A stretch of DNA of 64,000 nucleotides from Nematopogon swammerdamellus (taxonomy: Eukaryota; Arthropoda; Insecta; Lepidoptera; Adelidae): NCBI GenBank assembly GCA_946902875.1, contig OX336336.1, positions 790,045 to 854,044 on the forward strand, given 5' to 3'. The notes under the pieces are model-generated. The model had not been told where the DNA came from. It saw only the letters and a program-made list of their open reading frames with translations, and ran no database searches. Each line of letters begins with the position of its first letter. Positions within the stretch are counted from its first letter, which is position 1. Shown here in pieces: positions 27,600 through 39,349 of this stretch. A program made the translations under genes and the position numbers.

Positions 27600-30500
27600 A
27601 TTATGCGTATTCGTATCTACATCGTAGAGTGTCTACGCTGCCGCGACGACGCTTATTCGTATTCGTAGCTAATTCCTAGAGGGTCTACGGTGCGGTGACT
27701 CCGATTTAATTCGTATTCGTAGCTAGTTCGTAGAGAGTCTACGGTGTGGTGTAACATGTCATTTTTATGTTACGTCGATTATACGTATTGGTAGCTAGTT
27801 CGTAGCGGGTCTACGATGCGGTGACGCTGCTTATTCGTATTCGTAGCTACATCGTAGAGTGTCTACGATGCGGTGACTCCGCTTATTCGTATTCCTAGCA
27901 AGTTCGTAGAGGGTCTACGCTGCGGTGACATCGCTTATTCGTATTCATAGCTACCTCATAGAGTGTCTACGATGCGGTGACTCCGCTTATTCGTATTCCT
28001 AGCAAGTTCGTAGAGGGTCTACGGTGCGGGGTGACGTCGCTTATTTGTATTCGTAGCTACATCATAGAGTGTCTATACGATGCGGTGACTCCGCTTATTC
28101 GTATTCCTTGCAAGTTCGTAGAGGGTCTACGGTGCGGGGTGACGTCGCTTATTTGTATTCGTAGCTACATCATAGAGTGTCTATACGATGCGGTGACTCC
28201 GCTTATTCGTATTCCTAGCAAGTTGGTAGAGGGTCTACGGTGCGGTGACGTCGCTTATTCGTATTCGTAGCTACATCATAGAGTGTCTACGATGCAGTGA
28301 CTCCGCTTATTCGTATTCCTAGCAAGTTCGTAGAGGGTCTACGGTGCGGGGTGACGTCGCTTATTTGTATTCGTAGCTACATCATAGAGTGTCTATACGA
28401 TGCGGTGACTCCGCTTATTCGTATTCCTAGCAAGTTGGTAGAGGGTCTACGGTGCGGTGACGTCGCTTATTCGTATTCGTAGCTACATCATAGAGTGTCT
28501 ACGATGCAGTGACTCCGCTTATTCGTATTCCTAGCAAGTTCGTAGAGGGTCTACGGTGCGGGGTGACGTCGCTTATTTGTATTCGTAGCTACATCATAGA
28601 GTGTCTATACGATGAGGTGACTCCGCTTATTCGTATTCCTAGCAAGTTCGTAGAGGGTCTACGGTGCGGGGTGACGTCGCTTATTTGTATTCGTAGCTAC
28701 ATCATAGAGTGTCTATACGATGCGGTGACTCCGCTTATTCGTATTCCTAGCAAGTTGGTAGAGGGTCTACGGTGCGGTGACGTCGCTTATTCGTATTCGT
28801 AGCTACATCATAGAGTGTCTACGATGCAGTGACTCCGCTTATTCGTATTCCTAGCAAGTTCGTAGAGGGTCTACGGTGCGGGGTGACGTCGCTTATTTGT
28901 ATTCGTAGCTACATCATAGAGTGTCTATACGATGCGGTGACTCCGCTTATTCGTATTCCTAGCAAGTTGGTAGAGGGTCTACGGTGCGGTGACGTCGCTT
29001 ATTCGTATTCGTAGCTACATCATAGAGTGTCTACGATGCAGTGACTCCGCTTATTCGTATTCCTAGCAAGTTCGTAGAGGTTCTACGCTGCGGGGTGACG
29101 TCGCTTATTTGTATTCGTAGCTACATCATAGAGTGTCTATACGATGCGGTGACTCCGCTTATTCGTATTCCTAGCAAGTTGGTAGAGGGTCTACGGTGCG
29201 GTGACGTCGCTTATTCGTATTCGTAGCTACATCATAGAGTGTCTATACGATGCGGTGACTCCGCTTATTCGTATTCCTAGCAAGTTGGTAGAGGGTCTAC
29301 GGTGCGGGGTGACGTCGCTTATTTGTATTCGTAGCTACATCATAGAGTGTCTATACGATGCGGTGACTCCGCTTATTCGTATTCCTAGCAAGTTGGTAGA
29401 GGGTCTACGGTGCGGTGACGTCGCTTATTCGTATTCGTAGCTACATCATAGAGTGTCTACGATGCAGTGACTCCGCTTATTCGTATTCCTAGCAAGTTGG
29501 TAGAGGGTCTACGGTGCGGGGTGACGTCGCTTATTTGTATTCGTAGCTACATCATAGAGTGTCTATACGATGCGGTGACTCCGCTTATTCTTATTCCTAG
29601 CAAGTTGGTAGAGGGTCTACGGTGCGGTGACGTCGCTTATTCGTATTCGTAGCTACATCATAGAGTGTCTACGATGCAGTGACTCCGCTTATTCGTATTC
29701 CTAGCAAGTTCGTAGAGGGTCTACGGTGCGGGGTGACGTCGCTTATTTGTATTCGTAGCTACATCATAGAGTGTCTATACGATGCAGTGACTCCGCTTAT
29801 TCGTATTCCTAGCAAGTTGGTAGAGGGTCTACGGTGCGGTGACGTCGCTTATTCGTATTCGTAGCTACATCATAGAGTGTCTACGATGCAGTGACTCCGC
29901 TTATTCGTATTCCTAGCAAGTTCGTAGAGGGTCTACGGTGCGGGGTGACGTCGCTTATTTGTATTCGTAGCTACATCATAGAGTGTCTATACGATGCGGT
30001 GACTCCGCTTATTCGTATTCCTAGCAAGTTCGTAGAGGGTCTACGGTGCGGGGTGACGTCGCTTATTTGTATTCGTAGCTACATCATAGAGTGTCTATAC
30101 GATGCGGTGACTCCGCTTATTCGTATTCCTAGCAAGTTGGTAGAGGGTCTACGGTGCGGGGTGACGTCGCTTATTTGTATTCGTAGCTACATCATAGAGT
30201 GTCTATACGATGCGGTGACTCCGCTTATTCGTATTCCTAGCAAGTTGGTAGAGGGTCTACGGTGCGGGGTGACGTCGCTTATTCGTATTCGTAGCTACAT
30301 CATAGAGTGTCTATACGATGCGGTGACTCCGCTTATTCGTATTCCTAGCAAGTTGGTAGAGGGTCTACGGTGCGGGGTGACGTCGCTTATTCGTATTCGT
30401 AGCTACATCATAGAGTGTCTATACGATGCGGTGACTCCGCTTATTCGTATTCCTAGCAAGTTGGTAGAGGGTCTACGGTGCGGGGTGACGTCGCTTATTT

Positions 30501-30778
30501 GTATTCGTAGCTACATCATAGAGTGTCTATACGATGCGGTGACTCCGCTTATTCGTATTCCTAGCAAGTTGGTAGAGGGTCTACGGTGCGGTGACGTCGC
30601 TTATTCGTATTCGTAGCTACATCATAGAGTGTCTACGATGCAGTGACTCCGCTTATTCGTATTCCTAGCAAGTTCGTAGAGGGTCTACGGTGCGGTGACG
30701 TCGCTTATTCGTATTCGTAGCTAGTTCGTAGAGGGTCTACGGTGCGGTGACGCCACTTATTCATGTTCGTAGCTACAT
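27600..30778 (+). repeat. 106-bp satellite of two related 53-54 bp halves
   Basis: About 30 tandem units. One half holds 'attcctagcaagttcgtaga' and 'gggtctacggtgcgg'; the other holds 'attcgtagctacatcataga' and 'gtgtctatacgatgcgg'. Two 2-bp differences (tacg/tatacg and gcgg/gcgggg) create unit lengths of 104, 106 and 108 bp, often alternating, so spacing between like units is 212 or 320 bp. Outer units at both ends are more diverged (27600-27960, 30690-30778). The open frames through the 108-bp units (longest 29891-30616) are a consequence of the period and not a gene. Confidence 0.95.
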
Positions 30779-30991
30779 ATTGTCCCGCTAGTCGGCCATT
30801 TCTTCTCTAATTATACTTCTCAGCCAGATGACACAGTAAAACGCGGACAGGTGTCACAAATGTATATTTGAGATATCAAGTACATGATTACAATTTTAAA
30901 TTCGGAGTCCGAAAGCGTCACTTGATCTGTTGACAGCTCTTATAATGCTTCGGAAAACAGAAGAAGTCTATTTGTGTTGGCTTTTGTTACG

Positions 30992-31121
30992 ATTGTGGAA
31001 TCCGAACCACGGACAGCCCGATGGTCGAACGGTCACTAATCCCAGTTCTGACTGCGTCCAGGAGTGCTTAAGATCACGACCGATAGTCAATCGATTGTGC
31101 CACTGAGCTACTAAGGCTGAT
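30992..31121 (-). mobile_element. Family A SINE, head only
   Basis: Minus-strand 'tcagccttagtagctcagtgg' type A box, a diverged 5S-like block, and 'ggttcggattccac'. The body is absent. It follows about 200 bp after the satellite. Confidence 0.6.
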
Positions 31122-31184
31122 AATGCTTGCCCGATCGCCCCTCTACCCTCTACTCCTCGCACTGGTGACATTTTACTAGAATTT

Positions 31185-31560
31185 TTGAAGTGAAAACTTC
31201 TTTAGCGGCGCGGCGCTTGGGTAAAAAAATTTAAACTCGCGTCATCGCGTCCTCGTCAGTCTCGAAAAGCGAAATGTAACCTTAAGTCATTGCATTAAGG
31301 GTTAAGTTACAGTGGCACGGGATCAATTCTGTTCGTAACACCGCGACAGCGACATTTTATTTAAAATGTAACCTTAAGTCATTGCAATAAGGGTTAAGTT
31401 ACGATTGGCACGGGATCTGCCGGCACTCCCGGTTTCGGTTGTAGGGTTTCGTTTCGTAACACGTTTATGTCTGTCCATTCTACTAAGTTCTGCAAAATGA
31501 ATGTAGGGTTCCGTAACAAATGCATGTCTGTCCGTTCTACTAAATTTTACATAAATTTTT
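31185..31560 (+). mobile_element. Family D repeat
   Basis: 'tttgaagtgaaaacttcttt' and 'agcggcg', two copies of 'aaccttaagtcattgca', 'ctgccggcactcccgg', then forward subunits 'ttatgtctgtccattctact' and 'gcatgtctgtccgttctact'. Same order as 51869-52270. Confidence 0.6.
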
Positions 31561-31850
31561 TTTTATTATTATTTTTTTTTCATAATTTTTTTTATATATT
31601 TTTTTTCTTTTTTTTTTCAAAAATTTTTTTTTATATTTTTTTTTTATTATTTTTTTTTTAAACCTTTATAAATAAACTTTAAACTTAAACTTTTTTTTTT
31701 TTAAGCTATGTTACATGTGTTTTTTTTTTTTTTTTTTTTTATATTTTTTTTTTCATTATTTTTTTTTTTAAACCTTTATAAATAAACTTTAAACTTAAAC
31801 TTTTTTTTTTTTAAGCTATGTTACATGTGTTATGTATGTTATGTGTTTTC
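31555..31850 (+). repeat. Poly(T)-rich tract with a 110-bp duplication
   Basis: 'aaacctttataaataaactt' and 'aagctatgttacatgtgtt' occur twice, at about 31660-31710 and 31770-31830, each in long T runs. No gene. Confidence 0.7.
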
Positions 31851-31884
31851 ACTTCTGCCGGCACTCCCGGAGTGCACCTGAGGC

Positions 31885-32290
31885 TTTTTTTTTATGTAAT
31901 CCGATATGGGTGGCTGAGCCGGAGGGGCCAAAGCGCATGCTCTGACCAGCCAATATCACCTCCGAGAAGGTAGGTGCCATACCGGAGATTTCCCTGGATT
32001 GCTGGCTATAATGGACTAGAGGAGAACACAACCGAGGCTGCTATGCGGCCATCTTACATCCAGTACGGTGGTACCAACCCAGTCGGCTACAATTTGAGCC
32101 TACCACCTAGTAAGGGGCAAGGGAAGGGACCTACAGTTTTACACCGGTTCCGAACGGTGAAGCAGCAGGTGTAGGTATGCACGTACATTTTTTCGTCAGA
32201 AAAAACTCATTGGTACACGCCGACCGGATTCGAACCGAGGACCTCTCGCATGAGAAGCCTATGCCCAAACCACTCGGCCACCCGCCGCCA
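31885..32290 (-). mobile_element. Family B SINE, full length with tRNA-like head
   Basis: On the minus strand the head 'gggtggccgagtggtttggg' (A box) and 'cctcggttcgaatccggtcg' (B box) resembles a Leu/Ser-type tRNA. The body includes 'ttcaccgttcggaaccggtg', 'taccaccgtactggatgtaa', 'ggtatggcacctaccttctc' and ends 'cccatatcggattacata' plus A. About 400 bp. Confidence 0.8.
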
Positions 32291-32364
32291 AAATTATAAC
32301 AACAAGAAATTATACCAACTCCTCTGTACTCTTCACTCCGTGGTACCTACAGGCTGTAGAGCGA

Positions 32365-32366
32365 GT

Positions 32367-32399
<33 letters not shown>

Positions 32400-32400
32400 T
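32365..32400 (+). repeat. GA microsatellite
   Basis: A run of (ga)n near 32367-32390 is followed by 'gtgagtgcggtgcggtg'. The flanks 32290-32690 hold no recognisable gene. Confidence 0.7.
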
Positions 32401-32689
32401 GCGGTGCGGTGAAGTGTAGTGAAGTGATTAACGAGCCGAGCCGTGACTCCACTTCTCGCGCACATTAATAAACCTTGTGCCGAGTGTGGCGCCACACGTG
32501 ACACGCAACACGCGCGACACGACACGCGTCACCCAGCCACCACAGTCCACACGTCGCTCTAGTGATCTAGCAAGCTCGCGATCCCTCTTCTCTCCACGGC
32601 GGCGGGCGCATCATGAGGCTTAGTGAATATCACCTACGCTATCATTTCGACCGTCGCCGTCGTTCACGTAAAGAATGGAAAATAAAATT

Positions 32690-33008
32690 TCCATATAAAA
32701 AAACTATTAAAAAAATATCGTCCTCCTTTTTTTGAAGTCGGTTAAAAATTGCTGAAAAAGACCACACCACAAGTTGTGCTGAAGGTAACCACACACCATA
32801 GTATTTTGTTGATTTTTCAAAAACCGCTGAATCAATTTCGATAAAATTTAAATGGAACCACCTCTGAAGTATGACCTACCAAATAAAAAAAAGAATTTTC
32901 AAAATCAGCCCACAATTGACGGAGTAATCGCGCAACAAACATATAAAACAATTAATAAAAAAAAAACATATACTCGAAACCTCCTCCTTTTGGGAAGTCG
33001 GTCAAAAA
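32690..33008 (-). mobile_element. Family F-like repeat, variant without foldback
   Basis: On the minus strand it opens 'tttgaccgacttcccaaaag', passes 'gcgcgattactccgtcaatt' and 'ggtcatacttcagaggtgg', and contains 'gtgtgtggttaccttcagca'. The forward copies at 50946-51300 and 51730-51860 match. Confidence 0.6.
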
Positions 33009-33009
33009 G

Positions 33010-33450
33010 AGTTGAGTGTGAGAATTGAAGAAGAGGAGAGAGACGACTAAAATAATTAATTAATATAACTAAATTACATAATGCATATTAAATGTATATA
33101 CGAGTAAGAATGCTTATTTATATGCATGCTAGTTAAATAAAAGCTATACTTGTATGAATAAATATTAATTACTAAATATATATTATAAAACAATATCCAA
33201 ATCCTAATTTCCCCACCGTTATAAATTTTATGTCTGTTAAATGCGAGATTACAAAAAAAAAATGTGGCCATTCATTGAGAGGTGAGTTTCAAACGAAGAT
33301 AAATAAAGCCAAATGGAAATATTGCTTTCATAAAATTCAATTATTGTTAATTGCGCTCAGTTTGGTTGGAGAGGGGGCGGCTCTACTGCCGACACAATCT
33401 AATAATAATATTGCTCCGTGTGACGACTCGAGCGGGTGCGCCGTTACACC
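33010..33450. other. Unassigned AT-rich stretch
   Basis: Short frames only. None has a recognisable domain, and no repeat boundary could be set. Confidence 0.35.
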
Positions 33451-33454
33451 TTTC

Positions 33455-33915
33455 AACCGACTTCAAAAAAGGAGGAGGTTCTCAATTCGACTGTATTTTT
33501 TTTTATCTTTGTTACCTCAGAACTTTCGACTAGGGTGAACCGATTTTAATGATTCTTTTTTTATTTGAAAGCTGGTGCTTCCCGTGTGGTGCCATTTCAA
33601 TTTGGTCAAGATCGGATTGGAAAGCGATTCCGCCGAGTACATTAATAGCAAAAAAAAACTAAAAAAAAACTGTGAAATAAAAAACTATTTAAACAAATAT
33701 AAAAACCGCCTTCAAAAATGTATGAAATAAAAAAAAAATCGAACCCTAGAGTTGAAGGCGGTGCTAAAGTAAGCAACAATGATGCATGAAAGAAAACATG
33801 AGTGTATGATATCCTTTGTGACTTGTGTAGCCTTCTTTAGCACCGCCTACAACTCTAGGGTTCGTTTTTTTATTTCATACATTTTTGAAGGCGGTTTTTA
33901 TATTTTTTAAATAGT
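33455..33915 (+). mobile_element. Family F repeat, complete with foldback
   Basis: Full order of modules: 'aaccgacttcaaaaaaggag', 'tcaagatcggattggaaagc', 'cgattccgccgagtacatt', the left arm 'aaccctagagttgaaggcgg', the loop 'gatgcatgaaagaaaacatg', and the right arm 'ccgcctacaactctagggtt' with 'ttttgaaggcggtttttat'. Confidence 0.75.
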
Positions 33916-34079
33916 TTTTATCTGGTTCTGTACAGCCCTTGTCATTGTTTTTCATAGTTTTTAATTGTTTTTCATTATTGTTACGTTTCACACTGTTGTT
34001 GCCATTCGAAAGATAACGAATTCAAGTGCAAAATGTTTTGCCTACGAATGATGATAATAAAAACCTAAACCTAAACCGC

Positions 34080-34350
34080 GATGAGGCGGACAAAAAGTCG
34101 CCGAACAACTTGTTCAAACGCTTTTGAAGTTTCGCTGCCGCCGCACACGTCGGGGCATGTCGGGACATGTCGACAGATCACACGACGTCATCCTAGTGCT
34201 TGTTTGCCCTATCTTTATACCATAGGGCCATTTCAGTAAATATTTTACATTTACGGAACGATCGTGCGCGACGTCCGCATCGTCGTCCGTCCTCCGCAAG
34301 ACAGTGAAAAGTACCAGGAGAATTCTAAGTTTACCGCAATAAACAAGAAA
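34080..34350. other. Unassigned stretch
   Basis: No domain is visible in short frames on either strand. A direct repeat 'cggggcatgtcgggacatgtc' type motif near 34150 is the only structure. Confidence 0.3.
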
Positions 34351-34354
34351 TTAG

Positions 34355-34775
34355 AAAGCGGCCAAGTGCGAGTCGAACTCGCGCACCGAGGGTTCCTTAA
34401 CGCCATGTCATGGTTAGCGCCACTCACGCCATCTATGGCGTGTAATGAAATGCTTTATATTAGTTAAATGTCATGATTAGTTAAAATGCTTCACGCTCTA
34501 TTCGGTAGATGGCGCGCACGCATACACTTTTTAGGTTTCTTCTATGGGAACCCCGTGAATGTTTTACTTTTTCTTATTTTTATTATTTGTTTTTATATCG
34601 GCCATAACACAAATTCTGTGAAAATTGTAACGGGCTACCTATTACGGTTCAAGAGATACAGCCCTCGGACAGACGGACGGACGGACGGACGGACGGACGG
34701 GCAGACAGACAGACAGACAGACAGACAGACGGCGTAGACTTAGTAATAGGGTCCCGTACCGGATACGAAACCCTT
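34355..34775 (+). mobile_element. Family C repeat, full length
   Basis: Palindromic head (gtgcgagtcgaactcgcgc), 'gccactcacgccatctatgg', 'attcggtagatggcgcgc', AT-rich middle, 'ctacctattacggttcaaga', a long (acgg)n(acag)n tract and closing 'gtaccggatacgaaaccct'. Confidence 0.8.
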
Positions 34776-34868
34776 AAAACTATTATTCTCTGTATTATAC
34801 ACTCGAGTATCTGTGAGTCTATCGCGAGGGCCTACGAGATCGTTGAGTAGAGCCTTCGCGTCCCTGCA

Positions 34869-34899
34869 GCATGGATCAATAAGCCTTATTGATCCATGC
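34869..34899. repeat. 15-bp stem hairpin
   Basis: 'gcatggatcaataag' and its reverse complement meet with almost no loop. The flanking 34780-35640 contains no recognisable gene; it has 'gaaggaggaaggaggaag' near 35070. Confidence 0.6.
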
Positions 34900-35649
34900 C
34901 CCGCAGTAAGGTACGAGTATTTCAATTGGAGCGCCAAGCTCAGAGCAAATCTTCCGCTCGCCGCGCCGCCGCGCCGCCGTGGACTGCAAGCAGCTCGCGT
35001 GATAAGGGAAATAAGCTAATTTAGTGTGGTATTAAACTGCGCAGTTATCTTTATAGCCCGCGTAGGAAGGAGGAAGGAGGAAGGAGGAAGGGTTCCGCGG
35101 AGCTGGCCTCGAGGATAGAGGGTGCTGCGAGGGCGCGGCGGGCACGATATGAGCGCGCCACAGAACATAAAAGCATGAAGAAGAAAAAAAACCATTTTCA
35201 ATTTAAGAGACAACAACTATAATATTTAATATGTTGTAATGTCTAAGTTAAAATAAATAAATAAAATAAAAATGCCCGCCATACTAATCGTCGGGTGTAG
35301 ACTAAAGACCACTTTGACACAAGACCATTTTGTCACATCAGTGTGAGATAGAAGAATTTTCGTCCTCCATGTCACACTGCTCGTTTGTGACTGGTTACTA
35401 GTCGTCTTCTTCATAGAACACAAGTATCGCGGCCCTTCTACTCGCTGTTAATGTTCTGTGTGCGCGCGCGACATATGCCGAAACGTACATTCGGCTTAAT
35501 GCGCCCATGAATCTTGTCGCAACTGAATAGGTTTTTATGAATAATGTTCGAGTGGAGTGGGTGCGTGCGCGGGTGTGTGTGGGAGCGGCAGCAGTCAATA
35601 GCCGCTAAGCGGCGCCGATAGAGAAACGCTCCGAACAATAAAATTTTGG

Positions 35650-36052
35650 TTTATATGTAATCCGGTATGGGTGGCAGAGACGGAGCGGCCAAAGCACATG
35701 CTCCGACCAGCCAATATCACCTCCGAGAAGGTAGGTGCCATACCGGAGACTTCCCTGGATTGCTGGCTGTACTGGACTAGAGGAGAGCACAACCGTGGTT
35801 GCTATGCGGCCATCTTACATTCAGTACGGCGGCACCAACCCAGCCGGCTATAATGTGAGCCTACCACCTAGTAAGGGGCAAGGGAAGGGACCTACAGTTT
35901 TACAACGTTTCCGAATGGTGAAGCAGAAGGTGTAGGTATGCAAGTAAATTTTTTTGTCTGAAGAAACTCATTGGAACACGCCGACCGGATTCGAACCTCG
36001 GACCTCTCGCACGAGAAGCCGATGCCCAGACCACTCGACCACCCGACACTTG
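35650..36052 (-). mobile_element. Family B SINE, full length with tRNA-like head
   Basis: Head on the minus strand 'ggtggtcgagtggtctggg' (A box) and 'ggttcgaatccggtcgg' region (B box); body and 3' end as in 31885-32290. The 3' end is 'cccataccggattacatata'. Confidence 0.8.
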
Positions 36053-36337
36053 AACTATTGATTTTGAAGGGCCTTTTTAAGGTCTGTAGTTTTCCAATAA
36101 TTTGAAAAACCAATTTGTACTGATTGTCATCTGATACCACGCGGACACTGGGCATACGTGCTTTAGACTCGATAGAAACTTGAAACCCGCGGTGAGGAAA
36201 CACTCATAAGTGGAATGAGAGGTTTTGGTGCTTCCCTGCGAAGGCGTAGGCGTGTGAAAGTTAAACTAGAAGAAATTACATTCTGAAGTAAGCCAGTTTA
36301 TACAGTTCTGATGTCGCAATACAGTCTGCTGGACGAA

Positions 36338-36392
36338 ATCCAACAAAAATGCCTCACACCACCACCAGGCGGGGTGAGGCATTTTTGTTGGA
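36338..36392. repeat. 19-bp stem hairpin
   Basis: 'tccaacaaaaatgcctcac' and its exact reverse complement flank an 'accaccaccaggcgg' loop. No gene is adjacent. The rest of 36055-36675 is unassigned. Confidence 0.7.
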
Positions 36393-36675
36393 ATCTATTT
36401 ATTTGACGGTGGGAGAGGCGACACGCGACAAAAAGTGGTTTTTAGAGCGGCATCCGGTTTAGGAGAGGTAAATGTTTCACACTCCGCGTGGAATACGAGA
36501 GTGCTCCTGGGCTGAGATATGCATTCATCTCCACCTGAGCGGATGTGCTGTCACGCCGCCGCCGAGCCTCCACACCTTCCCCCTCCCCTAGCGTCACGCG
36601 TCGCACCCCAACCCGGCCTGATCCAAACTTGTAACCTGACCTAAGAATTCAGAACAATTTAATTAATGTAACTAT

Positions 36676-36990
36676 TGTCAGTCTCGATAGCTCAGTGGTG
36701 CGGTGGGTCGACTGTCGCTAAGCATACCTGAGCGCGGTCTGGACCATGGTTCGGACTGTAGGCCCCTTCCCTTCTTACCTTTCTAGGTGGTAGGGTTTAA
36801 CCCGCCCGGGTTGGTACCACCGCACTGAATGAAAGGTCGGCCGAAACGGCTATGTAAATAGTTCGTGTTTTCCATCCAGTTCAGTGTAGCCGACATGAAA
36901 TGAAGGAAAACACTGACGTGTGGTGGCGTGCCTTGGGAGAGGCCATGTCCAGCAGTGGACCGATACAGGCTGATGATGATGATGAATATT
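36676..36990 (+). mobile_element. Family A SINE with RTE-like tail
   Basis: tRNA-like A box 'ctcgatagctcagtggtg', a shortened 5S-like block, then the body to 'gaaaacactgacgtg'. In place of the usual A tail it continues 'tggcgtgccttgggagagg', 'atgtccagcagtggaccg' and (gat)n. That end resembles the 3' terminus of RTE-type LINEs in Lepidoptera, from memory. It is a chimera of two retroposons. Confidence 0.65.
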
Positions 36991-36999
36991 TGCACTACG

Positions 37000-38090
37000 A
37001 GCTTCGCACTCGGGAATCATTAACATTAGCGATGCGACGCGAGTGCGGAACGTCGTCGCCGCTAATACAGTCGTTAGCACGTTAGCACGACACGACTCGG
37101 CGGCGCGACGTTATGTTCGCTTATGTCATAATTACAGCCAATCAGACGCCGCGCCTCATTTATCATTGACGTGCGCGCATTCCGCGCTACACGCGCGCGG
37201 ATAAACTATTGTTTACATAAACACAATTCACGTCGGTATGTACAGCTAACACACCATAACGAGTTAACGAGATCGTAATGTGTTTAGTTACAACCGCGGC
37301 TGAATCTGCCTGCCTATTATTTGTTAGCGATTATCGCAAAAATAGCTATAGCTACGCAGCTCTGTCTCACGCATTAAGAAGAACGTCGTGACAAGAAAGA
37401 AAGAAATCGTTTATTGTATAAATAAAGAGTTTTCACATACAATGCATAGGATAGGAACAACTTAAACTAGAGTTAATTACTATTGCTTATAATTGTACGT
37501 AATTTCTAGTGGTGCCCTGTTTCCCATTTTAGGATTCCCTGTGCTATGGGAAACAAGGTCCATCGTTCGGACAAATGATGATTTTTCGAATTCGTCGAGA
37601 TGGTCGATGTAGTGCACATAGCTCAATAAATGTACAGGCTGTCCCAGTTCAATCGAATTTGCTTATCATCCGTCGTGGTTAACAAGTTAAGTTGGTACTT
37701 AGCACCACAGGTAGAGCATATGTGTGAAAGTGTGTGCGTGTGTGTGTGTTCACTAGTAATCTGTGGTGTGCGCGCATAGTGATATCAGAAAGAAAATAAT
37801 TTTGTTCAACATTATTCTTTGTCAGGACTTCTACCGAGGCTGACGGGCAGATTCCAGCATTTGTGAAGTAGTCGCCGCGGCAGTCGCTCGCTGCTAGGCG
37901 TAAGCCTCCCGGCACCGAACCCAGCCGCGGTGTATTTAGTTAGAGGCTCTTAAAATGCCAAATAAACCTGGTCAAATGGGAAAAGGAATATAAATAGAAT
38001 AAATCTTTGCCAATTATTCGACGAACCAATAGCGCACGAGACTCGTCCGTCCCCTCCCTCCCCCCGCGCCGCCCCGCGCCGTCGCCGCTG
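37000..38090. other. Unassigned stretch
   Basis: It contains 'gaaagaaagaaatcgtttatt' near 37400, which resembles a LINE 3' end, and (tg)n near 37740. No coding frame with a recognisable domain was found. Confidence 0.35.
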
Positions 38091-38093
38091 TCA

Positions 38094-38756
38094 GGCTGGT
38101 TTCAGAGTCATCCGGGCGAGCAATGTTTATTTTATTTATTTATTTATTTATATCAAACAACTACAGCGCATTAAGCATAGAAGATTCATGACACAAATGG
38201 TACATAGTAATTATGTGCACCCCAATGTCTGGTGCACAGCAAGCATAGTACGATAATATAAACTAATACATAAAAGTGAACTACAGAAACAAAGATTTAA
38301 ATAAAAATAAAACAACAACAACTAATTCTTCAACACAAAACTAAAAGGATAAAAACAAAACAAATACAAAATTTGTATTTGTTTTTTTTTATTAGTTTTT
38401 TGTGTTCTATTTAATAGAACACAAACTGAGTTAAAGACAATACAATTATTTAAACTAAGAAAAAAATATAATATGTATATAGAAAAAGAAACCTAACAAA
38501 CACTAATAAAATCAACATCATTCATCATCATTATGTTCATTCAGTGTTGTGCGGACCGATCTGCGGGCATCCATTTGACTGTACCATGACGCACACGCAA
38601 CCCGCGCCACAGTGAGACTGAGCACCGAGCCGCCCGCGCACGCACAGCCCCGCATCACGAGGCGGGACCCGCGCGGAGATGTCTGGATGACTATGAAAGG
38701 ATACATTCGGGCGGTCCGCGCGGGCTGGTTGATGCCGGATGACTCTGAAAGCAGCC
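38094..38756. mobile_element. Inverted-repeat element with inserted AT-rich sequence
   Basis: 'ggctggtttcagagtcatcc' at 38094 and its reverse complement ending at 38756 form 22-bp arms with one mismatch. The interior holds a (ttta)n-started AT-rich block (38122-38520) that looks like an inserted retroposon tail, and GC-rich element DNA at 38530-38730. No transposase was found. Target duplication is not evident. Confidence 0.5.
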
Positions 38757-39349
38757 TCAAACAAAGCAGTAAACCGCAGACGTCCCTCGCTTCCATATTT
38801 CCAAACTCTGCTACGGCAGTTTGTGAAAGTATTTTTTTTTAATTTATTATATTCTTTGGCGATTTTTTAAAATATCGCACCTGATCCTGAATCGTCACTA
38901 TACATGACACTGGCCAAAATTTCTCAAAACAACAGCGTTCTCGAGTGCTTTAGTGCCACTGTGTTTAGTGCTTTACGACTTTAGAAGTATCACGATTCTT
39001 TACTCAAGATGCCACAGTACGGGCTTATTGGAGTAAGTTTGGATGTGAGCCGCGGGCGCGTGTGAGCCTAGCTAGCCAGTGTATAGTAGGCGCCGCCGCG
39101 CCGCCGTGCCGCGCCGCCGGTGCCGACCACAAGCATGCCGGCAGGGCGTGTGTCAACAAGCAAGTTTATCAGAGTCGCGGGTCACGCGGTGGCGGGGGCG
39201 GCGGCGGCGCGGCGCGGACACTTGGAGCGTAGCTTGTGCGTGTAGACACTGTCGACAGAGTCCCTCCTTCTTAGATTCACAAATAAAATTTCACTAACAG
39301 TAAACATAATGGCAAAATTTAATCTCGCGCACAGTAGGTACAAAAAAAA

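Noticed and set aside
27977..30616. Series of open frames encoding a 36-residue repeat (TPLIRIPSK...)
   Set aside because: They follow the satellite period, start at internal ATGs of each unit and break wherever a 104-bp unit occurs. No evidence of a gene.
32225..32290. Possible Leu/Ser tRNA gene
   Set aside because: It is the head of a SINE; the same head with the same body occurs at 35650-36052 and 53965.
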